NCBI RefSeq assembly: GCF_012932915.1
Contig: NZ_VCQU01000018.1
Location: forward strand, 1 to 64,000
From: Antrihabitans stalactiti
Lineage (GTDB): Bacteria; Actinomycetota; Actinomycetes; Mycobacteriales; Mycobacteriaceae
Reading direction: 5' to 3'
Length of the DNA: 64,000 nt
Numbering within the stretch: position 1 is the stretch's first letter; every line of letters begins with the position of its first letter. The notes under the pieces were generated by a model. That model was not told the origin of the DNA. It saw only the letters and a list, made by a program, of their open reading frames with translations, and did not search any database. The position numbers were made by a program, and so were the translations under genes. This document shows, in pieces, positions 41,779 through 50,996 of the stretch.

Positions 41779-42828
41779 TTACCCTTCCTCTGGGCGAAAC
41801 ACCGACGACAACAGCTCACGATATGTCGGTATTCCCGCGACCGAGGTCGCAGCAAGGACAGCGTCGGCGATCGCGCGCTCGACAGCGATCGCGGCGGCCG
41901 CACACACGGAGTCGACGATCGGCAGCTCGTCGCGAAAAGCCGCAGGCATCGGCGGGTACTCTGCGGTGCTGGCCGCAGTGCCGGTGGCCAGCGCAAACAT
42001 CGTGTCGCCGTCGAGCGGCGAGTGCGCGGGGCGGATTGCACGGGCGAGGCCGTCGTGGGCTGCCATCGCCATTCGTTTGCAGCCGTTCGAGCTCAATCGA
42101 GCGTCCGTGGCGACGACGCCGATCGTCGTATTGAGCGGAGTGCCCTTCGGGTCGAGCGCGTTCGCGGCCGCAAGTTGATCCGGGTCGGCCTCTCGCAGAC
42201 CGAAGAAGCGAGGATCGCCCCACGTCAGACCGGTGTGGGGATCGAAAACCGACCCGACCGGATTGGCGACGACCAGCGCGCCGACGGTGAATCCGTCTGC
42301 GGTCAGCACGCTCGCGGTGCCGACGCCGCCTTTCAACGTCCCGGCGCGAGCGCCGACTCCGGCGCCGACCGAACCGGTTTCGAACTGCTCCCCTGCTGCC
42401 TCGACTGCTCGGTAGCCGAACTCGGCGGTCGGGCGGGTCTGCCAATCCCCCACCGGCAGATCGAAGATCACCGCACCGGGAACGATCGGCACGACATGCC
42501 CGTCCTCGTCCATCGGAATGCCTTCGCCCTGCTCTTCGAGCCACGCCATGATGCCGTCGGCCGCGGCGAGCCCGTACGCGCTGCCGCCCGAGAGCAGGAT
42601 CGCGTTGACCTGCTGGACCGTGTTCGACGGATCGAGCAGGTCCGTTTCGCGTGTGCCTGGTCCGCCGCCTCGTACGTCGACTGCCGCGACCGCGCCGCCC
42701 GGAACGCGAACGACCGTCGAGCCGGTCGCCGCTCCGGACCCGAGGGTGGCGTCGTCGTCACGGACGTAATGATGGCCGACGAGTACGCCCGCGACGTCGG
42801 TCAGCGAATTTCGATTGCCCGGTCTCAC
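41779..42828 (-). CDS. P1-family (DmpA/S58) autoprocessing aminopeptidase-like protein
   Basis: The 349-residue Ntn-type protein of the DmpA/L-aminopeptidase family (Rv1333-like) shows NSLTDVAGVLVGH at the N-terminus, GGGPGTRETDLLDP, LLSGGSAYGLAAADG and, about two-thirds along, LNTTIGVVATDARL. Autocleavage would there expose an N-terminal Thr nucleophile. Substrates may be beta-amino or D-amino peptides. GTG 42828 follows AGGGA; longer in-frame starts overlap the DUF2017 gene. It is one of the run clpS-DUF2017-P1-mec-cysO-cysM. Confidence 0.9.
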   Translation of the reverse strand: MRPGNRNSLTDVAGVLVGHHYVRDDDATLGSGAATGSTVVRVPGGAVAAVDVRGGGPGTRETDLLDPSNTVQQVNAILLSGGSAYGLAAADGIMAWLEEQGEGIPMDEDGHVVPIVPGAVIFDLPVGDWQTRPTAEFGYRAVEAAGEQFETGSVGAGVGARAGTLKGGVGTASVLTADGFTVGALVVANPVGSVFDPHTGLTWGDPRFFGLREADPDQLAAANALDPKGTPLNTTIGVVATDARLSSNGCKRMAMAAHDGLARAIRPAHSPLDGDTMFALATGTAASTAEYPPMPAAFRDELPIVDSVCAAAAIAVERAIADAVLAATSVAGIPTYRELLSSVFRPEEG

Positions 42829-42836
42829 CGAATTCC

Positions 42837-43421
42837 CTACGGAGACATGGCCTGAAGCAGAGAATCCTGCATCCAGGTGAGCCAGTGATAAACATCCAGA
42901 TGGGGCGCGCGTGGATCGTCCGGCGGGTAATGGTCCGGCGTTTCCGGATCGATTCCCAGGGTGGTGCCCAGCGCGAGGCGGACGTCGTTCAGGCCGGCGA
43001 GCCACGCATCGGCCTGCTCGGGCGTCAGGGTGACCCGGCCACCTTCGGCGGGAAGGGTGTCCAGAATGACCGCCCCTGCGGCGATCTTGTCGTCGATGAT
43101 TTCGGGCTCGTGCAGGCTGCGCAGCGCACCGTTGATGTCGGCGCGTTCATCGGCAGCTTCGTCTTCGCCGTCTTTTGCCGGTTCCTTGCGGTGAAAATCG
43201 GGCAGCAGACGAGCGAGAGCTGCGTCTTCCGGTGGTGTACTTGGCCCGACCCGCAGGCCGGTGAGTGCCGCGAGATCGTCCTCCGGTGCCGCGGCTGCAC
43301 GCTCTTGCAGCAGCCCCAACACCGACCCGACCAGGGATCGAAGGACTGCAGCCTCGCGCGCATCCATTTCGGAGCGCAGCTTAGGCCCGCCCAGCGAGTT
43401 CTTTCGGCTCCAAGTCCGCAC
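42837..43421 (-). CDS. DUF2017 protein (Rv1332-like)
   Basis: A soluble 194-residue protein, largely helical and acidic in its middle (KDGEDEAADERADIN). The family pattern is visible in AAVLRSLVGSVLGLLQERA, LLPDFHR, and a C-terminal NDVRLALGTTLGI...HLDVYHWLTWMQDSLL. It is always next to clpS in actinobacteria, which suggests a link with ClpS/ClpP-dependent proteolysis, though nothing is proven. GTG 43421 is used; no strong ribosome site is seen. Confidence 0.88.
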   Translation of the reverse strand: MRTWSRKNSLGGPKLRSEMDAREAAVLRSLVGSVLGLLQERAAAAPEDDLAALTGLRVGPSTPPEDAALARLLPDFHRKEPAKDGEDEAADERADINGALRSLHEPEIIDDKIAAGAVILDTLPAEGGRVTLTPEQADAWLAGLNDVRLALGTTLGIDPETPDHYPPDDPRAPHLDVYHWLTWMQDSLLQAMSP

Positions 43422-43466
43422 GTTGGGTACCTGTTGATCCTTTGCTTGACCCCTTGGCTAGCGGGG

Positions 43467-43799
43467 TTAGTCGTCGCGCTGCATGGTGGCCCAAAGTCCG
43501 GCCGCATGCAGCCTACGGACATCGTGTTCCATCTTGTCGCGCGAGCCCGACGAGACCACAGCCTTGCCCTCCTGGTGCACCTTCAGCATCAGTTCAGTTG
43601 CCTTGGCTTTGCTGTAGCCGAAGAGCTTCTGAAATATGTAGGTGACGTAATGCATCAGGTTGACCGGATCGTCCCAGACCACAGTGACCCAGGGGCGATC
43701 CTCGGATTCGACGACCTGTTCGACCTCGGCCGTCTCCGGGGTGGCCTGCGGCGCGCCCGAAAGTCGCACATTCGGGGCCGTCGTCATCCTCCAAGCCAT
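43467..43799 (-). CDS. clpS: ATP-dependent Clp protease adaptor ClpS
   Basis: The 110-residue adaptor delivers N-degron substrates to ClpC/ClpP. The flexible N-terminus is followed by the core [46 protein letters not shown], in which DDPVN lines the N-degron pocket, and by [11 protein letters not shown] at the C-terminus. ATG 43799 is used; the internal ATG 43787 gives a form four residues shorter and is equally possible. First gene of the ten-gene leftward run. Confidence 0.94.
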   Translation of the reverse strand: MAWRMTTAPNVRLSGAPQATPETAEVEQVVESEDRPWVTVVWDDPVNLMHYVTYIFQKLFGYSKAKATELMLKVHQEGKAVVSSGSRDKMEHDVRRLHAAGLWATMQRDD

Positions 43800-43867
43800 G
43801 ACTCAAGGGTACGACCACGCAGGACGGAGACACCACCCGGACATGACAGAACTCGTAAGGTGGTCGT

Positions 43868-45178
43868 GTGGTGGACCTTCCCGAGTCGAGCACAGCGCTG
43901 CTGACCGACCAATACGAACTGACCATGCTCGCCGCCGCGCTTGCCGACGAGTCGGCGCAGCGCACCTGTACGTTCGAGATCTTCGCGCGTCGACTCCCGA
44001 ACGGCCGTCGCTACGGCGTCGTCGCGGGCACGGAGCGTTTCGTCGAGGCAGTATCGCGGTTCCGATTCGGTGAATCCGAGCTCGCGGTGGTCGGCAAGTT
44101 TCTCGACGACCGCACGGTGGAGTGGCTGCGCAACTACCGCTTCTCCGGCGACGTCGACGGCTACCCGGAGGGTGAGCTCTACTTCCCGAACTCCCCGATC
44201 CTGTCTGTTCGCGGCACGTTTGCCGAATGTGTGCTGCTGGAGACGCTCGCGCTCTCGATCTTCAACCACGACAGCGCAATCGCGTCCGCTGCGGCCCGAA
44301 TGGTGAGCGCTGCCGCCGGTCGCGTGCTCATCGACATGGGCTCACGACGCACCCACGAAATTGCTGCGCCTGCGAGTTCCCGGGCCGCCTACCTCGCCGG
44401 ATTCACGTCGACCTCCAATCTCGAAGCGGTCCGCAGGTTCGGCATCCCCGGCACAGGGACGAGCGCGCACGCGTTCGTGTTGCTGCACAGCGCCACCGAT
44501 GGCTATCACGAGGCGACGGCGTTCCGGAGCCAGGTTGCAGCGCAAGGCGTCGGCACCACCTTGCTTGTCGACACGTTCGACATCGCGCAGGGAGTCAAGA
44601 CGGCAATTGAGGTTGCCGGGCCGGAACTCGGTGGCGTGCGCATCGATTCGGGCGATCTCGGCGTGCTCACACGGCAGACGCGCGACCAGCTCGACGCACT
44701 CGGAGCAACGAAGACCAAAATCGTCCTCTCCGGCGATTTGGACGAGTACGCGATCGCGTCGCTGCGCGCCGATCCGGTCGACGTGTACGGCGTCGGAACG
44801 CGCCTGGTCACAGGCTCAGGGGCGCCCACCGCGGGCATGGTCTACAAGCTGGTCGAAGTCGACGGCATACCGGTCAGCAAGCGGAGCAGCCACAAGGGTT
44901 CGCGCGGCGGTGCGAAGCGCGCGGTCCGGCTGGCGCGCAGCACGGGGACGATCGTCGAAGAAATCATCTTCCCCGCGAACGCAGCGGTACCCGAATCGGA
45001 CGAGTTCACGGTCTCGGAACTGGCGATTCCCTTGATTCGGTCGGGCGATCCGGTCGATTCGTTGCCGACCCTGCAAGACGGGCGCCAGCGCGTTGCAGCC
45101 GGACTTCTCAGTCTGCCTTGGGAGGGTCTCAAGCTGTCCGAGGGTGAACCCGCAATTCCGACGACTTTCGCCGAGTAG
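43868..45178 (+). CDS. pncB: Nicotinate phosphoribosyltransferase
   Basis: A 436-residue enzyme of NAD salvage that joins nicotinate to PRPP with ATP. It has LLTDQYELTML at the start, FEIFARRLPNGRRYGVVAG, DMGSRRTHE, GIPGTGTSAHAFV (catalytic His region), RIDSGDLG and SGDLDEY (phosphate and PRPP binding). It is divergent from clpS with 68 bp between starts, and pncA follows after 12 nt, so nicotinamide deamidation and nicotinate capture are co-expressed. GTG 43868 or 43871. Confidence 0.94.
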   Translation: MVDLPESSTALLTDQYELTMLAAALADESAQRTCTFEIFARRLPNGRRYGVVAGTERFVEAVSRFRFGESELAVVGKFLDDRTVEWLRNYRFSGDVDGYPEGELYFPNSPILSVRGTFAECVLLETLALSIFNHDSAIASAAARMVSAAAGRVLIDMGSRRTHEIAAPASSRAAYLAGFTSTSNLEAVRRFGIPGTGTSAHAFVLLHSATDGYHEATAFRSQVAAQGVGTTLLVDTFDIAQGVKTAIEVAGPELGGVRIDSGDLGVLTRQTRDQLDALGATKTKIVLSGDLDEYAIASLRADPVDVYGVGTRLVTGSGAPTAGMVYKLVEVDGIPVSKRSSHKGSRGGAKRAVRLARSTGTIVEEIIFPANAAVPESDEFTVSELAIPLIRSGDPVDSLPTLQDGRQRVAAGLLSLPWEGLKLSEGEPAIPTTFAE

Positions 45179-45190
45179 GGAGACAGACCA

Positions 45191-45751
45191 ATGAGTAAGA
45201 CGGCGTTGATCATTGTGGACGTGCAGAACGACTTCTGCGAAGGCGGTTCGCTCGCGGTGGCGGGCGGGGCCGCAGTGGCGGCGAATATCAGCGAATTGCT
45301 GCGCAGCTCAACCGATTACGACGCGGTTGTCGCAACGCGGGACTATCACATCGATCCCGGCGCGCATTTTTCCGAGACGCCGGACTTTGTCGACAGCTGG
45401 CCGCCGCATTGCCGGGTCGGCACCCCGGGCGCCGATTTCCATCCGAATTTCGACACCGCACGAGTCCAGGAAGTGTTCTCGAAAGGTGCGTACGAAGCTG
45501 CGTACTCCGGTTTCGAGGGCAGCGCGACCGACGGTGGCACCTTGGTCGGTTGGTTGCGCGACCGTGGCATCGACACCGTCGACGTCGTCGGAATAGCCAC
45601 CGACCATTGCGTCCGGGCGACCGCGCTCGACGCCGTTGCCGCGAATTTCGAGACCCGGGTGCTGCTCGACCTCACCGCAGGCGTCGCCCCCGCCACGATC
45701 GCCACAGCGTTGGACCAACTGCGCGCTGCCGGTGTCACGCTGGTCGGCTGA
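45191..45751 (+). CDS. pncA: Nicotinamidase/pyrazinamidase
   Basis: The 186-residue amidohydrolase converts nicotinamide to nicotinate and in mycobacteria activates pyrazinamide. The catalytic triad is Asp10 (VDVQNDF), Lys98 (FSKGAY) and Cys140 (ATDHCVRAT). The metal site is Asp51, His53 and His59 (RDYHIDPGAHF). AGGGAGA precedes the ATG. All active-site residues are intact, so the enzyme should be functional. Confidence 0.95.
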   Translation: MSKTALIIVDVQNDFCEGGSLAVAGGAAVAANISELLRSSTDYDAVVATRDYHIDPGAHFSETPDFVDSWPPHCRVGTPGADFHPNFDTARVQEVFSKGAYEAAYSGFEGSATDGGTLVGWLRDRGIDTVDVVGIATDHCVRATALDAVAANFETRVLLDLTAGVAPATIATALDQLRAAGVTLVG

Positions 45752-45806
45752 CCCGCGGGTGTGCGTCGATCGTCGGTATGACGGTGTCGAGCGCTAACCT
45801 GCTTCG

Positions 45807-47843
45807 GTGCCCGATCTCCCGAATGTCCCCGCGCTGCTCGCGCTTGCAGTGCGGTCCCTCGGCGGGACGGAGCGAGCCAGCCAGCTGACGATGGCGTCGG
45901 CCGTGGCTCATTCGATCGACACTGGCGAACACCTCGCGGTTCAGGCCGGCACCGGAACAGGCAAGTCCCTCGCGTACCTGGTTCCGAGCATTCGGCATGC
46001 CGTGGAATCGGGCCGGACCGTCGTGGTCTCGACGGCGACGATCGCGCTGCAACGCCAGCTGATCGATCGCGACCTGCCGCGCCTTGCCGACGGCCTGGAG
46101 TCCGCGCTCGGCCGTAAGCCAGTATTCGCAATTCTCAAGGGCCGCAACAACTACCTGTGCCTCAACAAGATCGAGAACACGATCGAGGAGCCTGCGGACG
46201 ACCAATTGTTCGACGCCTTCGCCGTGTCCCGACTGGGCCGCGAGGTGCAGCGGCTGCATGCCTGGGCGGCGAAGACCAAGACCGGCGACCGCGACGAGGT
46301 CGTTCCCGGCGTCACGGACCGCTCATGGCGACAACTCAGTGTCAGTTCCCGCGAATGCCTCGGCAAGTCGCGTTGCCCCTCTGGCGAGGATTGCTTCGCT
46401 GAGAAGGCCCGCGGGCGGTCCGCACAGGCAGACGTCGTCGTCACCAATCACGCCTTGCTCGCCATCGATGCCATCACGGGCATCCAGATCCTGCCCGAAC
46501 ACGACGTCGTCGTCATCGATGAGGCTCACGAACTCGTCGACCGTGTCACCGCCGCTGCGACGGCCGAGCTCAGCGCACAAGCCATCACGATCGCCGCGCG
46601 ACGCTGCACGAAGTTGGTCGAGGAGCAAGATGTCGACCGACTGGAAGGTGCAGGTGAGGCTTTCGGCGGCCTGCTCGACGAGTTGAACGCGGCTCGCTGG
46701 GACGCGATGCCCAATGGCGCTGCCGCCGCGCTGGCGTTGGTTCGCGATTCGGCGTGGGCGGTCCGGACGGCTGTGGCACCGACGAGGCCGGGAATGGCAG
46801 CGGCGGACCCGGACGCCGGCGCAGCCCGCAGTGCCGCATTGGCCGCCGTCGACGAGGTGCACGACGCAGCGGTGCGCGCCTTGACCGCCTTCGACGAGCC
46901 CGACCCTGCTAAGCGGCGCGATGTCGTGTGGCTCGCGGTGGAAGAGACGAAGTCGACCACCCGGCGGGTGCTGCGAATGGCGCCCCTCTCGGTCGGCGGA
47001 CTGTTGCGGTCGCGGCTGTTCGCGAACTCGACGGTCGTGTTGACGTCGGCGACCTTGCAGGTAGGCGGCTCGTTCGACAATCTGGCGATCAACTGGGGTC
47101 TGCCTTCGCAGTCGTCGGCCCGCAGCGACACCGCCATGGCGTCGGGCGCCGAACCGCCTGCCGACGATTCCAAGATCAAGTGGAATTCGCTCGACGTCGG
47201 GTCCCCTTTCGACCATGCAAAAGCCGGAATTCTCTACGTCGCAAAGCATCTCCCGGCACCAGGCCGCGACGGATTGCCCCCTGCCTACCTCGACGAGATC
47301 GAGGAGCTGGTGAAAGCAGCGGGCGGGCGAACGCTCGGACTGTTCTCGTCGATGCGCGCGGCGAAGGCGGCCGCCGAGGCGTTGCGCGAACGGCTCGACA
47401 CACCGATCCTGTGCCAGGGCGACGACTCGACCGGCGCGCTGGTCACGCAGTTCGCGGCAGACGAAGCGGTGTCGCTGTTCGGCACGCTGTCGCTATGGCA
47501 GGGCGTCGACGTTCCTGGTCGCTCGCTCACGCTCGTCATCCTGGACCGCATTCCCTTCCCGCGCCCGGACGATCCGCTGCTCGTCGCCAGGCAGCGAGCG
47601 GTCGAGTCCCGCGGAGGCAACGGCTTCATGGCGGTCGCGGCCAATCACGCCGCATTGCTGCTCGCGCAAGGCACGGGCCGGTTGTTGCGCAGCGTCGACG
47701 ACCGCGGGGTCGTCGCGATCCTCGATCCCCGGCTCGCGACCGCTCGATATGGCGGCTACCTGCGCGCGTCGTTGCCGCCGTATTGGGAAACGTCCAATCC
47801 GGCTGTCGTTCGGAAGGCACTCGAAAGGTTGGCTGCAGAATGA
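45807..47843 (+). CDS. DinG-like ATP-dependent helicase with Fe-S domain
   Basis: The 678-residue XPD/DinG-family superfamily 2 helicase has Walker A AGTGTGKS (about 47-54) and VVIDEAHEL (DEAH). Four cysteines between motifs Ia and II (NNYLCLNK and CLGKSRCPSGEDC) are placed to hold a 4Fe-4S cluster, and a C-terminal motor domain has GTLSLWQGVDVPG and GTGRLLRS. It unwinds 5'-tailed DNA, R-loops or G-quadruplexes during repair. Matches Rv1329c next to glgP in M. tuberculosis, though here two hydrolase genes and a regulator pair intervene. Confidence 0.93.
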   Translation: MPDLPNVPALLALAVRSLGGTERASQLTMASAVAHSIDTGEHLAVQAGTGTGKSLAYLVPSIRHAVESGRTVVVSTATIALQRQLIDRDLPRLADGLESALGRKPVFAILKGRNNYLCLNKIENTIEEPADDQLFDAFAVSRLGREVQRLHAWAAKTKTGDRDEVVPGVTDRSWRQLSVSSRECLGKSRCPSGEDCFAEKARGRSAQADVVVTNHALLAIDAITGIQILPEHDVVVIDEAHELVDRVTAAATAELSAQAITIAARRCTKLVEEQDVDRLEGAGEAFGGLLDELNAARWDAMPNGAAAALALVRDSAWAVRTAVAPTRPGMAAADPDAGAARSAALAAVDEVHDAAVRALTAFDEPDPAKRRDVVWLAVEETKSTTRRVLRMAPLSVGGLLRSRLFANSTVVLTSATLQVGGSFDNLAINWGLPSQSSARSDTAMASGAEPPADDSKIKWNSLDVGSPFDHAKAGILYVAKHLPAPGRDGLPPAYLDEIEELVKAAGGRTLGLFSSMRAAKAAAEALRERLDTPILCQGDDSTGALVTQFAADEAVSLFGTLSLWQGVDVPGRSLTLVILDRIPFPRPDDPLLVARQRAVESRGGNGFMAVAANHAALLLAQGTGRLLRSVDDRGVVAILDPRLATARYGGYLRASLPPYWETSNPAVVRKALERLAAE

Positions 47844-48589
47844 AATGGCTTCTATTGCGCGGACTTACGCGTGACCAGCGGCATTGGGGCGACTTTCCCG
47901 CGCGGCTCGGTGCGGCATTGGGAACCGAGGTCGTGTGCATCGACCCGCCCGGATTCGGCACCGAGTACAAGCGGCAATCCCCGAAGTTGCTGTCGCAGAT
48001 CACCGACGACATTCGCGGTCGGTTCGCGCAATTACGTGGCGACGACGAATGGTCGATACTCGGAATCTCACTCGGTGGCATGCTCACGCTGGACTGGTGT
48101 TCACGCTTCCCCGACGACTTCGCTCGGGCTGTCGTCATCAATACCTCGGCATCGAACTCCGCGTCGATCCAGGACCGGTTCAAGCCGTCAGCAGCGTTCG
48201 GCCTGGTCACCAGCGCGTTCCGTTCGCCGGCGGCGGTCGAGCGGACCGCACTCGCCGCCTCCTCGAACAAGCCCGCCGCCGAACTCGACGTGCTGGCCGA
48301 ACAATGGACGCAGTGGAAGGCGCAGACCCCGCCGAGCAGGTCGAGCATCATCGGCCAGATCGTTGCCGCGACGCGGTTCACACTTCCGGAGACCGTGAAT
48401 GTGCCGCTGCTCGTGTTGAATTCGCGCAACGACCGGCTCGTCTCCTACAAGAACTCCGCGGCGATCGCGCAGCGCTTGCAGGCGCCGTTGAAAGTTCACC
48501 CCACCGCCGGTCACGACCTTCCGACCGACGACCCGGACTGGGTCTGCCAACAAGTCGCCGACTGGGCGGAGTCACACCACCCCTCGTGA
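47840..48589 (+). CDS. Alpha/beta hydrolase
   Basis: The 249-residue alpha/beta-hydrolase fold protein has nucleophile elbow GISLGG (Ser78), an acid in LVLNSRNDRLVS and a histidine in TAGHDLPTDDP. No signal peptide. The N-terminus WLLLRGLTRDQRHWGDFP suggests the oxyanion loop. It may be an esterase or thioesterase. The ATG overlaps the DinG stop (ATGA). Its own TGA (48587-48589) is contained in the left arm of palindrome copy 4. Confidence 0.87.
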   Translation: MKWLLLRGLTRDQRHWGDFPARLGAALGTEVVCIDPPGFGTEYKRQSPKLLSQITDDIRGRFAQLRGDDEWSILGISLGGMLTLDWCSRFPDDFARAVVINTSASNSASIQDRFKPSAAFGLVTSAFRSPAAVERTALAASSNKPAAELDVLAEQWTQWKAQTPPSRSSIIGQIVAATRFTLPETVNVPLLVLNSRNDRLVSYKNSAAIAQRLQAPLKVHPTAGHDLPTDDPDWVCQQVADWAESHHPS

Positions 48590-48627
48590 GTCTTTTGGGA
48601 GTCCATAGACTCCAAAAAGACTCACGA
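48584..48627. repeat. Dispersed palindromic repeat, copy 4
   Basis: The arms are 20 nt (48584-48603 and 48608-48627) around the loop CATA, with one mismatch (G opposite A). The inner arm is GTGAGTCTTTTGGGAGTC; outer ends TCGTGAG/CTCACGA match copy 3. It starts inside the hydrolase coding region, supplies its TGA stop, and ends 19 nt before the next gene, also rightward. Confidence 0.92.
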
Positions 48628-48646
48628 CGGCGCATACGCTGCAGAG

Positions 48647-49933
48647 ATGCAATTGCCGCGCATTCCTGGGCTTCCCGACCTGTTTCGGCGGAGCTGGGTA
48701 CCCAAGGACATCGACTCGATCGTCACCGTTGGGCACGAGGACGATCCAGCCGCCGCTGGCATGACGCAAGAAGGTGTCGATCGAATCTGGCGCGCGGCCA
48801 TCGCGGCATACCGGACCGGGCTGTATCCAGCGTTGCAGATTTGCGTACGGCGCGAAGGCGTCGTCGTTCTCGATCGCGCGATCGGCCACGCCAGCGGAAA
48901 CGGTCCGGACGATTCGCGAGACACCGAGAAGGTTCTCGCCACACCCGACACGCCATTTCTGACCTACTCGGCCAGCAAGGGCATCACTGCGGCAGTCATT
49001 CACATGCTGATCGACCGAGGAGAGCTCGGTTTGCATGATCGGATCAGCACCTACATTCCCGAATACGGTTGTCTCGGCAAGGAATCCATCACCATCGGGC
49101 AAGTGCTCTCACACCGTGCAGCCGTGCAGCAGATCCCGGAAGGAATTTCGCCCGACCATTGGCACGACCGCGAGTTCATCGTCGACGCGCTGTGCCGGAT
49201 CAAGCCAGCAGGAAAGCCTGGTACCTATCAGGCCTACCACGCGCTGACCGGCGGGTTGATCCTCGGCGAGGTCGTGCATCGGGTGACGGGCAACGATATT
49301 CGCACCGTGCTGGCGAAAGAGATTCTCGAGCCCCTCGACTTCCACTGGACCAATTACGGTGTGGCGCCGGAGTCGACCGATCAGGTCGCCCGCAATTACG
49401 TCACCGGCCTGCCCCTCCTACCACCGATCACGCACCTCGCGCAGCGGGCGCTTGGTGCGAGCTACCGCGATGTGACGGAACTCGGCAACGACCCCCGATT
49501 CCTGACCGCAATCGTTCCGTCCGGAAATCTCGTCTCGACCGCCAACGAACTGTCCCGGTTCTACGAGATCCTTCGGCGCGGTGGCGAAATGGACGGCGTT
49601 CGAATGATGTCGCCGGAGACCCTTCGCCAGGCGCTCGTCGAGCAGGGCAAGTTCCAGCCGGACTTCACTCTGGGCGTCAACTTCCGGTTCGGCTTCGGTT
49701 TCATGCAGGGCGGCAAGCGTGTGAGCTTGTTCGGGCCCGATACGGTCCGCGCATTCGGCCACCTCGGCTTCATCAACATCGCTGGCTGGGCCGACCCGCA
49801 GCGCGCCCTGTCCGCAGCGGTCATGACGAGCGGGAAGCCGTTCCTGCAGTACGACACGACCCGTTTCTTCGCACTGATCCTCGCTATTCGCAACGCAAGC
49901 CCGAAGGTCGACCCTGGCGACATCCTGTTCTGA
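48647..49933 (+). CDS. Class C beta-lactamase-fold serine hydrolase (EstB/LipE-like)
   Basis: A 428-residue cytoplasmic-looking protein without a signal peptide. It has SASK (SxxK nucleophile motif at about residue 104), AYHALTGG where a YxN motif is expected, and HLGF in place of the KTG-like third motif. The Tyr is kept and Asn replaced, typical of the esterase/lipase branch (VIII) of this fold rather than true beta-lactamases. Palindrome copy 4 lies immediately upstream. The region of ordinary glg genes begins after the next two genes. Confidence 0.87.
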   Translation: MQLPRIPGLPDLFRRSWVPKDIDSIVTVGHEDDPAAAGMTQEGVDRIWRAAIAAYRTGLYPALQICVRREGVVVLDRAIGHASGNGPDDSRDTEKVLATPDTPFLTYSASKGITAAVIHMLIDRGELGLHDRISTYIPEYGCLGKESITIGQVLSHRAAVQQIPEGISPDHWHDREFIVDALCRIKPAGKPGTYQAYHALTGGLILGEVVHRVTGNDIRTVLAKEILEPLDFHWTNYGVAPESTDQVARNYVTGLPLLPPITHLAQRALGASYRDVTELGNDPRFLTAIVPSGNLVSTANELSRFYEILRRGGEMDGVRMMSPETLRQALVEQGKFQPDFTLGVNFRFGFGFMQGGKRVSLFGPDTVRAFGHLGFINIAGWADPQRALSAAVMTSGKPFLQYDTTRFFALILAIRNASPKVDPGDILF

Positions 49934-49997
49934 TCGTGGCTGAAATCGTCAGAAGCTTGGCATTGCAGCCAGTAGGACGGTGCTCGATGATCGGTAC

Positions 49998-50978
49998 ATG
50001 GCCGATTCGAGGACAGTCGTCACCGTCGTCTACGACGATCACCAATTGCTCGACTTCGCCGGGCCGGTCGAGGTCTTCGAAGCTGCGAACAGGCTGCTCG
50101 GGAGGCCCGCGTACCGACGCATCATCGTCTCCCCCGACGGCAAGCGGTCCCGGTCGTCGAGCGGCGTCGACATCGGCGTCGACGCGGCACTCGGCTCACT
50201 CGCGCGCGACACCGGCGCCATCGACACTCTCCTCGTAGTCGGCGGCTTCGGCGCATCGGACCTGGCCGACAATCTGCAGGTAGGGCGCCATATCCGGACC
50301 CTTGCCGCACGGTCGAACCGCATCACTTCGGTCTGCACCGGCGCACTCGTACTGGCAGGCGCGGGCCTTCTCGACGGCTACCGTGCAACCACACATTGGA
50401 GTGCCTGCAAGGCGATCGCGCGCCGCTATCCCTCAGTCGCGGTCGAAGCGGACCAGATCTACGTCCGCGACGGCAACCGCTGGACCTCGGCCGGTGTCAC
50501 GGCTGGCATCGATCTCGCCCTCGCCCTGGTCGCCGAAGACCACGGCGCCGAACTGTCGCACACGATCGCTCGTTGGCTGGTCGTATTCGCTCAACGGCCG
50601 GGAGGGCAAGCGCAGTTCAGCGCGCAACTGCGTAGCCAAGCGGCGCGTACCCCAGCGGTCCGGGCAGTGCAGTTGTGGGCGCCTGACCATCTCGACGAGG
50701 ATCTCGGGGTCAGCGCGCTCGCCAAACGTGCCGAGATGAGCGAACGAAACTTCGCCAGGGTCTTTCGAGCCGAGACCGGTGAGACCCCGGCCGCATACGT
50801 CGAGAATCTGCGCGTCGAAGCCGCGCGGCGGCTACTCGAAACCACGGACCTCACGGTCGCGGCGATCGCCCGCACGGTTGGTTTCAAGCACAGCGAAACG
50901 TTGCACCGCGCTGTCGCACGACGGCTCGCCACCACCCCCGACCGCTATCGCCAACACTTCGCGACCAAAGCGTCGTAA
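49998..50978 (+). CDS. GlxA/FtrA-type AraC-family transcriptional activator
   Basis: The roughly 326-residue protein has an N-terminal DJ-1/PfpI-like domain (VVTVVYDDHQLLDFAGPVEVFEAA, SVCTGALVLAGAGLLDG) and a C-terminal AraC/XylS DNA-binding domain with two helix-turn-helices (GVSALAKRAEMSERNFARVFRAETG and LTVAAIARTVGFKHSETLHRAV). These regulators sense small metabolites and usually control adjacent genes. A DJ-1/PfpI enzyme gene starts 18 nt after it. The start is uncertain: ATG 49998 or GTG 49980, which is preceded closely by AGGA. Confidence 0.88.
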   Translation: MADSRTVVTVVYDDHQLLDFAGPVEVFEAANRLLGRPAYRRIIVSPDGKRSRSSSGVDIGVDAALGSLARDTGAIDTLLVVGGFGASDLADNLQVGRHIRTLAARSNRITSVCTGALVLAGAGLLDGYRATTHWSACKAIARRYPSVAVEADQIYVRDGNRWTSAGVTAGIDLALALVAEDHGAELSHTIARWLVVFAQRPGGQAQFSAQLRSQAARTPAVRAVQLWAPDHLDEDLGVSALAKRAEMSERNFARVFRAETGETPAAYVENLRVEAARRLLETTDLTVAAIARTVGFKHSETLHRAVARRLATTPDRYRQHFATKAS

Positions 50979-50996
50979 CCCACGAAAGGCTCCACC

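Noticed and set aside
46928..48589. A long frame fused to the alpha/beta hydrolase
   Set aside because: The hydrolase starts at 47840 with the ATGA overlap; the N-terminal extension is an out-of-frame reading of the DinG-like gene.
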